From positions 28,945-92,944 of the forward strand of contig JBAZJN010000003.1 of NCBI GenBank assembly GCA_041651295.1: 64,000 bases of DNA, given 5' to 3'. How positions within the stretch are numbered: the first letter of the stretch is position 1; the number at the start of each line of letters is the position of its first letter. Shown piece by piece: positions 15,815 through 25,356 of this stretch. The notes under the pieces are model-generated. The model made no database searches. It was not told the DNA's origin and worked only from the letters and a program-made list of their open reading frames with translations. Source of the stretch: JBAZJN01 sp041651295. Its GTDB lineage: Bacteria; Patescibacteriota; UBA1384; XYA2-FULL-43-10; CAINNR01. Position numbers and translations under genes: made by a program.

Positions 15815-17494
15815 ATGGCAAAATTAAGTGATACTCCAAAATTTGATCGACCCAGAGAAAAATTTCTGGAAAAGGGAGCTGACGCATTGACCGACAGCGA
15901 GCTTTTGGCGATTTTACTCGGCAGCGGAATAAAAGGAACCAATGTAAAAGTTTTATCGCAAAAAATTCTGAAAAAGTTCGGTGATAATTTTCTCAACGCT
16001 TCAGTTGATGACTTGACTCAAATTTCGGGAATCGGACAGGCTAAAGCTTTACAGATCTCATCCGCTTTCGTTTTGACGAGAAGAATTTTCGACAAACAAA
16101 ATTCATTGGACAATTTGGTTTTGTCGGCTCAAGATGCGGTTGCCCTCGTTTCCGACTTGAAAGATAAGAAGCAAGAACATCTGGTTTGCCTGTATTTGAA
16201 CGCGCGCAATGCCTTATTGAAAAAAGAGACCATTTCCATAGGGACTCTGGATAAAAGCATTATTCACCCGCGAGAAATTTTCGCCCCGGGATTGGAATTA
16301 CATGCGGCGGGTGTGATTTTGATCCATAATCATCCTTCCGGAGATTCTTCGCCTAGCGAACAAGACAAACAAGTTGCTAAGCGGATTATTGAGGCGGGTC
16401 AGTTAATGGGCATTAACGTCGTTGATTTCTTGATTATCGCAAAAAACGAAGTTCACAGCATACTCGGCGAGGTCAAAAACACGAAGTTGTCCGGCACGGA
16501 ATATGTTGCCGAAGGTGCTCAGGCATCGTTGTTTGATCTGCTTGTTGACGCAAATCAAGTTTATTTTCGTCAGGATATTTCGCTAAAGAATCCGCCCGAA
16601 GTCAAAAAGAAAAAAGATGATTTGAAATTTATCGATTTGTTTGCCGGAATCGGCGGTTTTCATATAGCGTTTCATAATTCGGGAGCCGAGTGTGCTTTTG
16701 TCTCCGAGTGGGATGCACCGGCCCAAAAGACATATCATCACAATCTTTACAAGCTTTCTCCCGAGATGTTTGATTCTGGGAATTTCGTCGGTGATATAAC
16801 GAAAGTCGATCCGAAAAGTATCCCCGACTTCGACATTTTGACGGCCGGCTTTCCTTGCCAACCATTCTCCCAGGCGGGGTTTAAAAAAGGTTTCAGCGAG
16901 ACGCGGGGAACATTGTTTTTTGACATCGTCAAAATAATGAAAGAAAAAAAACCTCAAGCCTTTTTTCTTGAGAATGTGAGAGGTCTGCTCAGCCACGACG
17001 GCGGTAAAACCTTCAAGACAATCAAAAGGATTCTTACCGAAGAGCTGGGGTATTCATTCTTCCCTCAGATTGTAAAAGCTTCCGATTTCGGTCTGCCCCA
17101 ACATCGTCCGCGTCTTTTCATGGTCGGCTTCAAAGACAAATCCATAGATTTCAAATTTCCCGAACCCGTAAAAGAATTGAAATATACCATGTCGGATATA
17201 TTTAACGGAAAATGCGATAAAGAAGTCGGCTTTACTCTTCGAGTCGGAGGGCGTGGAAGCAGAATAACCGATCGCAGAAATTGGGACGCATACCGTGTCG
17301 ATGGAAAAATCGTTCAGCTTGGATCGAGAGAGGGGCTGAGGATGCAAGGATTCCCCGACTGGTTTGAATTTCCCCCCGCAATGTCCGAGGTGCAAGCCAT
17401 GAAACAGCTTGGAAATTCGGTTGCCGTTCCCGCAATTCAAGCCGTTGCCGAAGAAATTGTTAAAACTTTACGGAAACATAAAAATGGAAAGTGA
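15815..17494 (+). CDS. RadC-DNA cytosine-C5 methyltransferase fusion (559 aa)
   Basis: Two domains in one ORF. Residues 1-225 are RadC-like: an N-terminal UPF0758/HhH part (LTDSELLAILLGSGIKGTNV, ISGIGQAKALQIS) and a JAB/MPN metal site (EIFAPGLELHAAG, ILIHNHPSGDSSPSEQD; H-x-H and Asp). Residues 270-555 are a C5-cytosine methyltransferase: FIDLFAGIGGF (motif I), LTAGFPCQPFSQAG (motif IV, catalytic Cys), FLENVRGL (motif VI), GLPQHRPR (motif VIII) and QLGNSVAVPA (motif X). It overlaps the HpaII-like endonuclease gene by 11 bp and so is the modification arm of that system. A RadC fusion to a methyltransferase is unusual. Confidence 0.93.
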   Translation: MAKLSDTPKFDRPREKFLEKGADALTDSELLAILLGSGIKGTNVKVLSQKILKKFGDNFLNASVDDLTQISGIGQAKALQISSAFVLTRRIFDKQNSLDNLVLSAQDAVALVSDLKDKKQEHLVCLYLNARNALLKKETISIGTLDKSIIHPREIFAPGLELHAAGVILIHNHPSGDSSPSEQDKQVAKRIIEAGQLMGINVVDFLIIAKNEVHSILGEVKNTKLSGTEYVAEGAQASLFDLLVDANQVYFRQDISLKNPPEVKKKKDDLKFIDLFAGIGGFHIAFHNSGAECAFVSEWDAPAQKTYHHNLYKLSPEMFDSGNFVGDITKVDPKSIPDFDILTAGFPCQPFSQAGFKKGFSETRGTLFFDIVKIMKEKKPQAFFLENVRGLLSHDGGKTFKTIKRILTEELGYSFFPQIVKASDFGLPQHRPRLFMVGFKDKSIDFKFPEPVKELKYTMSDIFNGKCDKEVGFTLRVGGRGSRITDRRNWDAYRVDGKIVQLGSREGLRMQGFPDWFEFPPAMSEVQAMKQLGNSVAVPAIQAVAEEIVKTLRKHKNGK

Positions 17495-18578
17495 TATGGA
17501 AACAGGAAACAATAAGGGAGAGTGGTCGGAATTTTATGCTTTCCTTAAAATATTAGAGGAAAGAAAGCTTTTTGCGGCCGATAAAAATCTCGAAGTAATC
17601 GACGGAAAATATTTTGTATTTCACAAGATTATCAGGGAAGAAAAAGATGAAACGACTAAAATATACGATATTTCGCAATCGTCTGCACAGCTTCTGATAA
17701 CCGACGACGAAGGCAGATTGTTGAAGGAGTTTGACACGGCTTCATTGAAAGAAAAAACTTTGAAAATATTTGAGAGAATCAAGCACGAGAAAAGCCCCTC
17801 TTTCAATATTCCCGAAGCTCGGGAGCTGATGAATGAATTGCTTTGTACGAAAGTCAAAGCCAGCAATGCGAAAAAGGCCGATTTGGTGGCGATCATCTAC
17901 GACAGGATTTCAAAAACGATGCCGATGCTCGGCTTCTCCATAAAATCAATGATTGGAGGAGCATCCACTTTATTGAACTCGGGGCACACCACAAATTTTA
18001 TTTATGAAGTCCATGGTTTTAAGGGAGAGATCGGGAAAGTTAATACGATTCAAACAAGGGCGCAAGTCCGTGATCGTATTCACGAGATATCAACACACGG
18101 CGGGTCTTTTGAATATGTGGGTGTATCCAATGAGCAATTCGAATCGAATATGAAAATGATCGATACGGCATTGCCAGAATTCATCGCTCAAATGCTGTTG
18201 GACTTTTTCTCAAATGTGCACAGAACGGTTGCCGATTTGACTGGTGAGCTTTCCAAAAACGAGAAAATGAAACTAAAATTTGGAGTAACCAATTACGAGT
18301 TTAAAATAAAAAACTTTTTGGATGCCGTCGCCCTCGGTATGGTACCGAGCAAGTCTTGGGATGGTTTCTCTAAGGCACAAGGCGGGTATATCGTGGTGAA
18401 GGAAAATGGAGACGTCGTTTGTTATCACTTGTATAATCGCGACGAGTTTCGTTCCTACTTGTATGAAAATACGAAGTTCGACGCTCCGAGCACCACCCGA
18501 CACGGTTATGGCGAATTGTACGAAGAAAATGGTAAGCTACTTTTCAAACTGAATCTTCAGATCAGGTTTTTGAAATAA
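17484..18578 (+). CDS. HpaII-like type II restriction endonuclease
   Basis: Endonuclease expected to cleave unmethylated CCGG, judged by resemblance to the HpaII family and by its methyltransferase partner. The 364-aa protein has the family start EWSEFYAFLKILEERKLFAA, ISQSSAQLLI, and a segment KKADLVAIIYDRISKTMPML plus FSIKSMIGGASTLLNSG that may carry the active site. The ATG at 17484 lies inside the methyltransferase ORF (stop at 17492-17494); a second ATG at 17496 is also usable. Vsr follows 7 bp downstream. HpaII assignment is by recollection of sequence features and needs a profile match. Confidence 0.82.
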   Translation: MESDMETGNNKGEWSEFYAFLKILEERKLFAADKNLEVIDGKYFVFHKIIREEKDETTKIYDISQSSAQLLITDDEGRLLKEFDTASLKEKTLKIFERIKHEKSPSFNIPEARELMNELLCTKVKASNAKKADLVAIIYDRISKTMPMLGFSIKSMIGGASTLLNSGHTTNFIYEVHGFKGEIGKVNTIQTRAQVRDRIHEISTHGGSFEYVGVSNEQFESNMKMIDTALPEFIAQMLLDFFSNVHRTVADLTGELSKNEKMKLKFGVTNYEFKIKNFLDAVALGMVPSKSWDGFSKAQGGYIVVKENGDVVCYHLYNRDEFRSYLYENTKFDAPSTTRHGYGELYEENGKLLFKLNLQIRFLK

Positions 18579-18585
18579 GACGATT

Positions 18586-18990
18586 ATGGCCGATATATTT
18601 TCCAAAGAGAAACGAAGCGGCATAATGTCTAAAGTCCGCAATAAGAATTCCAAAATAGAGGTTGGGTTTCGGAAAAAACTCTGGAAAGCGGGATTTCGTT
18701 ATCGAAAGAACTCTCCAAAATATTTCGGCAATCCCGATCTTGTATTGAAGAAATATAAAACCGTAATATTCATAGATTCTTGTTTTTGGCATGGATGCAA
18801 AGATCACGGTTCAATGCCTAAAACCAACAAAAAATTCTGGAAAGAAAAAATCAAGCACAATATTGAGCGAGACCGAGAAGTGGATGCCCATTATGCAAAA
18901 ATAGGGTGGAATAATATCAGAATATGGGAACACGATCTAAAAAACAATTTTGAAAATATTATTGGTAAAATGGTTAATGAAAATCTATAA
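18586..18990 (+). CDS. vsr: Very-short-patch repair endonuclease Vsr
   Basis: Vsr nicks next to T:G mismatches that arise by deamination of 5-methylcytosine, so it usually accompanies C5 methyltransferases. The 134-aa protein shows the family hallmarks: FSKEKRSGIMSKVRNKNSK at the N-terminus (residues 5-23), FRYRKN, GNPDLVLKKYKTVIFIDSCF followed by WHGC (catalytic Asp and zinc Cys/His), and WEHDLK at the C-terminus. It directly follows the HpaII-like gene, completing a cassette of methyltransferase, endonuclease and repair. Confidence 0.96.
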   Translation: MADIFSKEKRSGIMSKVRNKNSKIEVGFRKKLWKAGFRYRKNSPKYFGNPDLVLKKYKTVIFIDSCFWHGCKDHGSMPKTNKKFWKEKIKHNIERDREVDAHYAKIGWNNIRIWEHDLKNNFENIIGKMVNENL

Positions 18991-19038
18991 AGTGGCATAT
19001 AATTTTTATGAATTATCGCAGAAATAAATATGTGAAAT

Positions 19039-19602
19039 ATGACCACACAAGAGAATATTAGTATTGCCATCGAAAAAATAATAAGCGATTTTAAGGAGTA
19101 TCCTGATAAGTATTTAACTGAGGATGATGTTAGATGTTTTTTGTTCAATGAGTTAATGAAAATTGATGAATTCAGCTTACCAATACATACTTCAGACAAT
19201 TCTAAATCCATAACCGTTCATTCCGAGGTTCGCTGGTATGGTAATTCAGGAAAATTGAAATGGCGATCAGACATTGTGATTGTTGATGTAAGTACCTTAA
19301 GGGTCAAAAATGATATTTTCAAACTTCCAAGTAAGGGCTTTGGATTTAATAGACCAAAAGTGATTATAGAAATTAAACTTCGTAGGATAAATGGAGAATC
19401 GGATAATGGTTTTATCAATCAAATTAGAAAAGATTTGGACAAAGTAAGCAAAATTAAACAAGAAATTAGCGGTAATTTTATATCGTGTTTGTTGGTTTTG
19501 GATAAAAAACGAGACCTTAAAGATGGTATTGATCACCTAGGTCAGAGTGGGATAGAAATATTTTATCAATTCGCATCCTCGTCGCTACAATTACAAAGTT
19601 AA
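19039..19602 (+). CDS. Putative PD-(D/E)XK-like protein (187 aa)
   Basis: A soluble protein with a possible nuclease core: RSDIVIVD near residues 77-84 and KVIIEIKLRR near 108-117 give the Asp...Glu-x-Lys pattern in beta strands. The preceding helix (DVRCFLFNELMKIDEF) fits the restriction-endonuclease-like fold. It follows vsr by about 50 bp on the same strand and precedes the NACHT gene by 90 bp, so it could belong either to the restriction cassette or to the putative defence cassette. No named family recognised. Confidence 0.6.
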   Translation: MTTQENISIAIEKIISDFKEYPDKYLTEDDVRCFLFNELMKIDEFSLPIHTSDNSKSITVHSEVRWYGNSGKLKWRSDIVIVDVSTLRVKNDIFKLPSKGFGFNRPKVIIEIKLRRINGESDNGFINQIRKDLDKVSKIKQEISGNFISCLLVLDKKRDLKDGIDHLGQSGIEIFYQFASSSLQLQS

Positions 19603-19691
19603 ATATACAAAATGAGCTTGCATATTTAAAAACAAGTAAGGATATAGTCATTCCGCTAATGGTAAATTAGTTAATAACTGATAATTATAAA

Positions 19692-22600
19692 ATGTCTAAA
19701 GAAATAATAAAATCCAACAAAACATATATTATTCCAAGAATACAAATCTTTCAATCTTTTAGAGAAGCGACACCAGGAATAGAAAGGTCAAGTTTTCTCG
19801 TCAACAAAGGTGATGATAAGGAAAAACTGAGAGATTATTTTACTTATCCCAGAATGTTTGTTGTTGCTGAGGCAGGTTTTGGGAAAACTAGATTACTTAA
19901 AGAACTTACTGCAGAATCAAGCTTGAGGGGTAAAAAATCAATTTGTGTGGATTTAAAAAAAATGTCAATTTCAGAAACTCTTGTAGATTTTATTGACAAA
20001 CAAATTATCGAACAAAAAATTAAACCATTCAGCATCGTAAATTCCGAAGAATTGCTTGTTTGTTTTGATGCTCTTGACGAGGTCAAACAAGAAGAATTTT
20101 CAGCAACAGTTGAAAAGCTTAAAACATTGGCGGCGAATTACCCTAAACTAAATATTGTAGTCGCCTGCAGGTGGTATTTTTTTCAAAAATATCAGGAGCT
20201 ATTTATTGATTCTGACTTTAGATACGCTCATATTTCGCAATTTTCACTCAACGATGTCAGGCGATATTTGAAAACTAACTTAATCTCTGGGGCTGAAGTT
20301 GAAAAGCTTATTAACTCTTTAAATTTTAAAAATAGAGAGCTTATTATTCAAACTCCACGTTATTTGGAGTTGTTGGTAGATTACATCAATAATATTAAAT
20401 CTGGCAACGTAGACTCTGTGACTAGGACAGATTTGTTCGAATATTTCATTTACAAAAAGCTGGAGCTAGAAGACAAAAACTTAACAACCCAAAAAAAAGA
20501 TTTAATAAAACGTGTGTTGGAAAAACTCGCACTATTGATGGAAATATATCAGACCAATATCCTGACCAAAGATGAATTAATGACTTTCTTTGATGATTTG
20601 AAATCTGATTTGAAAGCAAGTTTTTTGCAGCAAGTTCCGATTGAAATTTTTTACGACAAAACAGCTTTGAAAGACAATGGAAACACCATTGAATTTGAAA
20701 ATACTGAGTTTCAGGAATATTTAGCATCTAAAGAAATAAGTCGACTTGGACATCCACTCCAGACTGTTTTTGATTTGATAGTTGATCAAGAACTTAGAGA
20801 GATTTATGCGAGTTGGTCCAATGCCCTGACTTTTTTAATTGAACTCGACATTACATTGTTGAAACCAATATTGGATTTTACCAATCGTAAAAATGACGGT
20901 TACCTGCAAGGAGAGGAATACCATCGACTCATCACAAGGGTTAATATTAACCAGTTATCTGTGGAAGACCAGAAGTCAATATTTGAACAAGTCTTTGAAT
21001 ATTACCAATCAGTTCTTCACTGGATTGATTGGGACATTGCCAGCAATCTAGCGCGGTACTTTGACATTTCTCAGCATTATATGTTGGAAGCATATGTAAA
21101 CAAGATTCATTTTTCCTCCGATACTGAACGCTTCGTTCAACTTGGTAATCTTGTCCTTATTGTGGGTTTTCTAATTGAACGAGATATTTTTAATCAAGCG
21201 GAGAAAACATTTTGGAAGAAAAATATTTTAAAATACGCAAAAGATAAGAACAAAAATGGAGTATTACAACGGCATGCTCTGTTCGCACTTGAAAAATTAA
21301 TGGATGATAGCATAATTGATAAAATTGATTATGTATGGAAACACGACGAGGAACTTGTCCGTAGTCGATTTTTGGAATTGTGCAGTGTGGTAAATCCCAA
21401 TCACGTGACGTCCGTAAAATATTTTGTAGAAGGAGTGAAACAGCAAGTCATCTCTGCAAGATATGGATTATTTTTGGTTTCCGAGCCAGCAGCAATTAAA
21501 AAACTATTGCAATATTTCATTAATGATGAAGTTTTTTTATACCAATTTATTGATCATGAAAGTATTTATGAAAAAAGAGATAGACAAATTATTGAACATA
21601 TAGTTATAGTCTGGGATGCTGACATTAAAAATCAGTTGGAACAAATAATCTGTAATGTATTCGCATCACAGTTTTGCTATCATGCTGAAAAATCTGACTT
21701 TATTAAAAGTTTGGCTTTAGTACTTAAGGAGAAGAATAAAGACTATATATTTGAGTTATTAAAACAAATTAAAACCTCAAATGAACTCAAAAATAATCTT
21801 TTTAGCTTTTTGTATCTATTTGCAAGCATTCTGCAGAAGAACCAGATTAAAAGTTTTTTAGAAATGATTACGGAATTTGACAATGGGACTAGGTTTGCTT
21901 TGTGGACACTTCAACAGATCAAGTTTTCAAAACGTAGCGACGCCAAAGATATTTATGAGGAAGGCAGGAAATATCTAGCCGAAGAATATAAAATATCTGA
22001 AAAACATTGGAAAAAAGAGGCAAAGAGACCACCTGAAGAAATTATTTTACATCAAGAATTTCAATACAAACTTGAGCCAATTCCTGGCCAATATATGACT
22101 GATGTTTTTGAGTTCTACATTCGCAATGAGAATAAAATTGAAAAATTTATCACTGATGCAGAGAAAAAGAAACTAATTGACCTCGTTATCAATATTATCT
22201 TCGAAAAATTTGATCCATCAGGTCAGGACATTAAAATCACCAAACAGGAAGACGGGCACAAAAGATTCACGGTTCAGTCATGGATACCAATATTTGGAGA
22301 TTGCTTATTGGTCGCGCAAAGACTTAAACTAGATGTTTCAAAATATAGAGGCAAAATTATCAGTTATTTACCATTTGCTTATCATGATCACAGAAAGGCC
22401 ATTTTTGAGATGGTAAAGCATATCAAGCCAGAAGAAATAAAAACTCTTCTGAATATTTATAATAATAAGAGTTCAGATCTTTGGGGAAATTTACCAGACG
22501 GGTTGATAGAAGCGACAATAAAATATCAAATATCAGAAGCTGTTCCCATACTCAAAGAATTTATTAACCAAAATGATTTTTTTATTCATGATAGAATCGC

Positions 22601-23678
22601 CGCACTTGAGGCGAGCGAAACGTTAAATCCCGATCAACATTTTTTAGAATCTATATTTGAAGAATATTCAAAAACTCAACCAAGTATTGCCGATAAGGCA
22701 AACGAACTTTTAATTGAAAAATACCGAAATACTACAGCCATCAATCGAAGATTCGCACAAATAAAAGATAGGGCATTTAAATTTAAAAAGCCTGTTGGAG
22801 TGCATTCTGTAAGTGATCAAGAAAGCGAATTGCACGATAAAAAATTCGCTATTCCATTAATTAATCTTAAGGATCTGAAGTTCCAAAATAATTTTCTAAA
22901 CTTGTTGGGTTTTTCATTTGCATTACTAAAGAAGGACGAGTCTTACTATCCATATGTCCACTATCTGTGGCAAATAGTATCTTCTTATTTTGAGAACCTC
23001 AAAGAAGGTAAATCATATGATCCTTTGAAAACATTGGGTGAATATTCTCAAAAGCATTCCACAGAGGGTACGAATTGGTTTACCAGTGAGGTAAATAAAC
23101 TCAGGTTATCGTACATGAATTTTTTAGGTAAACCTAATAATATCGCGGAGTGTATTTTGAAATACAACAATTTGAAAACAATGCAATACCTTGATATCAA
23201 TACCCCGAGAGATCTATTTGAGAAACTCAAGAATATTATCTCTCACGAAGTCAGAGACTGGGTGACAGGTGAAGGTGTCAAGTTGATGAACTCTATCGAA
23301 ACCGACGCGCAGAAGCATATTAAAACTCAGTTAGAGATCAGTTTTTTAAGGAAGGGGTTTAGGCCAAACGAGATTGCAATTATTAGAGAGCCTCAAATGC
23401 TAAATGACAAACGCACAGACTTTCTTTTATCTTACGGCTTTATAGGTCCCATAGTGCTTGAAATTAAAATGAGTGATAGCTCAGATTTAACAGGCAGGCT
23501 AAAAAATAAGAAGTCATACAAGAACCTCCAGCATTATTTAATCAATTACAATGCGTATTTTGGAATATTTTTAGTAATTGATAGCAAACAAGTGAACAGC
23601 TGGCCTACTCAGTTTGAAAAAGTAAAAGAAGCTTATCAGGAAATTGAAAATGTAGAAGTTATCGAAATTTCAAAATAA
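19692..23678 (+). CDS. NACHT/STAND NTPase with C-terminal PD-(D/E)XK nuclease (1328 aa)
   Basis: A very large soluble protein of NLR/STAND type. The NTPase is N-terminal: Walker A AEAGFGKTRLLKEL near residues 55-68, Walker B ELLVCFDALDEV near 118-129, and a sensor-like VVACRWYFF near 155-165. A long helical middle region (about 350-1200), rich in alternating charged and hydrophobic residues, looks like HEAT/TPR-type repeats and would be the sensor. The last 100 residues hold a nuclease core: DKRTDFLLSY (Asp about 1243), VLEIKMSD (Glu 1257, Lys 1259) and LQHYLINY (Q-x-x-x-Y, as in RecB-like nucleases). In known Avs proteins the nuclease is N-terminal, so this order is different. Likely an abortive-infection defence protein. 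Confidence 0.85.
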   Translation: MSKEIIKSNKTYIIPRIQIFQSFREATPGIERSSFLVNKGDDKEKLRDYFTYPRMFVVAEAGFGKTRLLKELTAESSLRGKKSICVDLKKMSISETLVDFIDKQIIEQKIKPFSIVNSEELLVCFDALDEVKQEEFSATVEKLKTLAANYPKLNIVVACRWYFFQKYQELFIDSDFRYAHISQFSLNDVRRYLKTNLISGAEVEKLINSLNFKNRELIIQTPRYLELLVDYINNIKSGNVDSVTRTDLFEYFIYKKLELEDKNLTTQKKDLIKRVLEKLALLMEIYQTNILTKDELMTFFDDLKSDLKASFLQQVPIEIFYDKTALKDNGNTIEFENTEFQEYLASKEISRLGHPLQTVFDLIVDQELREIYASWSNALTFLIELDITLLKPILDFTNRKNDGYLQGEEYHRLITRVNINQLSVEDQKSIFEQVFEYYQSVLHWIDWDIASNLARYFDISQHYMLEAYVNKIHFSSDTERFVQLGNLVLIVGFLIERDIFNQAEKTFWKKNILKYAKDKNKNGVLQRHALFALEKLMDDSIIDKIDYVWKHDEELVRSRFLELCSVVNPNHVTSVKYFVEGVKQQVISARYGLFLVSEPAAIKKLLQYFINDEVFLYQFIDHESIYEKRDRQIIEHIVIVWDADIKNQLEQIICNVFASQFCYHAEKSDFIKSLALVLKEKNKDYIFELLKQIKTSNELKNNLFSFLYLFASILQKNQIKSFLEMITEFDNGTRFALWTLQQIKFSKRSDAKDIYEEGRKYLAEEYKISEKHWKKEAKRPPEEIILHQEFQYKLEPIPGQYMTDVFEFYIRNENKIEKFITDAEKKKLIDLVINIIFEKFDPSGQDIKITKQEDGHKRFTVQSWIPIFGDCLLVAQRLKLDVSKYRGKIISYLPFAYHDHRKAIFEMVKHIKPEEIKTLLNIYNNKSSDLWGNLPDGLIEATIKYQISEAVPILKEFINQNDFFIHDRIAALEASETLNPDQHFLESIFEEYSKTQPSIADKANELLIEKYRNTTAINRRFAQIKDRAFKFKKPVGVHSVSDQESELHDKKFAIPLINLKDLKFQNNFLNLLGFSFALLKKDESYYPYVHYLWQIVSSYFENLKEGKSYDPLKTLGEYSQKHSTEGTNWFTSEVNKLRLSYMNFLGKPNNIAECILKYNNLKTMQYLDINTPRDLFEKLKNIISHEVRDWVTGEGVKLMNSIETDAQKHIKTQLEISFLRKGFRPNEIAIIREPQMLNDKRTDFLLSYGFIGPIVLEIKMSDSSDLTGRLKNKKSYKNLQHYLINYNAYFGIFLVIDSKQVNSWPTQFEKVKEAYQEIENVEVIEISK

Positions 23679-23692
23679 AAAGAACTAAAACT

Positions 23693-24283
23693 ATGAATGT
23701 TGATCAGGAGAAATTGAAATTTGAGGGGAAAATTACAGATCTATTAAATCTATCTGAGCTGTATTTGAATTTTGCTTTAAATTACAGAAAATTATTTGAT
23801 GAATTTTATGTGGGTGCAAATCCCGCGTATCAACAATTAATTTTAAACCATCCAATTACCAGTAATATTATTTTAAACGCAAATTCATACTTATTTTTAT
23901 CAATTAACTCCTATCACTCGCTTCTCAACAAAAAATCCATTACTGAAATATCGTTTTCTAAATATTTCAATAAATTTGGTAAGTTACGGGGAGAAATAGT
24001 TGAGACAAGAGCTGAATATCAAAATTCCTTGCTTGACCAAGTCAGAGATAAAATTATCGCTCATAAAGATATTAAAAATATTGGAGACCCTGGAGTTTTA
24101 GCTGTAATTCTCATAGACAAGAAGTTTTTTGATAGTGCCAACCAAATAAATAACAAACTCAATAAAATTGTTCAAAATAATTTTACCGATCCTCACGTGA
24201 ATAATCCACTCTTGGATCTTTGTGAAGAAGGTTTAAAATCTACTCTGAGCCATTACCGAGAAATATTAAGCCGGATTAAATGA
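23693..24283 (+). CDS. Putative HEPN-domain protein (196 aa)
   Basis: A mainly helical protein. VRDKIIAHKD near residues 119-128 fits the R-x4-6-H motif of HEPN ribonucleases, with preceding helices (LYLNFALNYRKLFDEFY, YLFLSINSYHSLL) as in four-helix HEPN bundles. It starts 14 bp after the NACHT gene stop and its own stop overlaps the next start (ATGA), so the three genes are probably one operon. The HEPN call rests on a short motif. If correct it would be an RNase partner in a toxin or defence module. Confidence 0.6.
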   Translation: MNVDQEKLKFEGKITDLLNLSELYLNFALNYRKLFDEFYVGANPAYQQLILNHPITSNIILNANSYLFLSINSYHSLLNKKSITEISFSKYFNKFGKLRGEIVETRAEYQNSLLDQVRDKIIAHKDIKNIGDPGVLAVILIDKKFFDSANQINNKLNKIVQNNFTDPHVNNPLLDLCEEGLKSTLSHYREILSRIK

Positions 24284-25074
24284 AGTTGAATTATTTATTC
24301 AATACCAATGCTGTTCTCATAAACGATGAGAAACCCGAAGAAATATTTAATTCCCATATTTTTCGTTTTTTGGATGAAAATATTATCTGGAAGATTAAGA
24401 ATCAGGGAAGCGATATCGTGCTGGAAGTTGTGTTGCGTAATTTGAATTATGCTAAAAAGATTGAAAAACTTCTTAAGTTTGCGTCGGTGGTTGTTTATCG
24501 CAACAGCCATGTTAATGGTTTTCGATATGTAACCTCGTCAAACGCTGAAATCGGGCAAATAAAATCAGAAGCTGGAATCGAAACTAGATTTCTACTCAGC
24601 GGGAATGAGGATTCCTTCAGCCCAAAGATGTGGTCAATGTTATCGTTTTATCTTGAGGCCAGAAATTCTACAAGTAATTATTATAAATTTATCTGTCTGT
24701 ATAAAATAATTGAGATACAAAATTTAAAATCAGAGAATAGAAATGGCAAAAAAATATTAGTTGAAAATAATACCGCAACTCAGTCATATATCGAAACAGA
24801 AATAAAGAAAATTATCACTCGACATGAATTAAACAAATTACAAAGTGCGGTTAAGACAAGCTCAATTAAACCGAAAACCATCGGTAAATATTTTGAACAT
24901 ATTTTTAGAGATGCTTTTGCACACACAGGATTTCTAACAAAAAATAACTACATTAATGGATTCCCAACATTAAATCCGACCAATTTTAATGATGCCAGGA
25001 GATACCAAGAGGCTGTGGTTTGGTTTGACCAAATAGCCAAGACTGCTCTGCGAGCTAATGAACCAAGTCCATGA
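24280..25074 (+). CDS. Putative ApeA/MauJ-like HEPN protein (264 aa)
   Basis: The N-terminal half has beta character; the C-terminal half shows the pattern of ApeA/MauJ-like HEPN domains: YYKFICLYKIIEIQNLKSEN (helix with Lys-Ile-Glu) near residues 133-152, then FRDAFAHTGFL (R-x4-H-like: RDAFAH) near 210-220. The ATG overlaps the previous stop by 4 bp. It ends with an overlap to the following 90-aa gene. Together with the 196-aa protein it makes a HEPN pair next to the NACHT-nuclease gene. Function inferred, not shown. Confidence 0.55.
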   Translation: MKLNYLFNTNAVLINDEKPEEIFNSHIFRFLDENIIWKIKNQGSDIVLEVVLRNLNYAKKIEKLLKFASVVVYRNSHVNGFRYVTSSNAEIGQIKSEAGIETRFLLSGNEDSFSPKMWSMLSFYLEARNSTSNYYKFICLYKIIEIQNLKSENRNGKKILVENNTATQSYIETEIKKIITRHELNKLQSAVKTSSIKPKTIGKYFEHIFRDAFAHTGFLTKNNYINGFPTLNPTNFNDARRYQEAVVWFDQIAKTALRANEPSP

Positions 25075-25343
25075 AAATTAAAAACGAAATTATTGAAAAG
25101 CGAAAAGAAATTAAAGAAGAATTTGAGGAATTGTTGGCCGAGCATTCCAGTCCTTTTACTTTTGACCATATTCTGGACATTATCAAATACGAAGACGATA
25201 CTGATGATATGATGAAAATAGTCAGAATCTTTGATCGTGGCAATCCAATGGAATTGGATAATGTTTTAGAACTAGCGACTGATGCTTGGAACTATTTCCC
25301 TCACAAAATACTCAAAGATAAATCTCCGGCGGAGATGGTATAA
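25071..25343 (+). CDS. Small acidic protein (90 aa)
   Basis: Begins MKIKNEIIEKRKEIKEEFEE and ends DAWNYFPHKILKDKSPAEMV. The ending resembles small proteins and domains that share an A-W-N-x-x-P-H-K...SP-x-E pattern, found widely in bacteria, whose function is unclear. The ATG overlaps the stop of the previous gene by 4 bp, which suggests coupled translation. A helical DNA- or protein-binding role is possible; nothing more can be said from the sequence. Confidence 0.7.
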   Translation: MKIKNEIIEKRKEIKEEFEELLAEHSSPFTFDHILDIIKYEDDTDDMMKIVRIFDRGNPMELDNVLELATDAWNYFPHKILKDKSPAEMV

Positions 25344-25356
25344 TAGCCGCATCCTT

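Noticed and set aside
17409..17483. Upstream start of the HpaII-like endonuclease
   Set aside because: The first 25 codons lie in another frame of the conserved methyltransferase motif X region and have no ribosome site.
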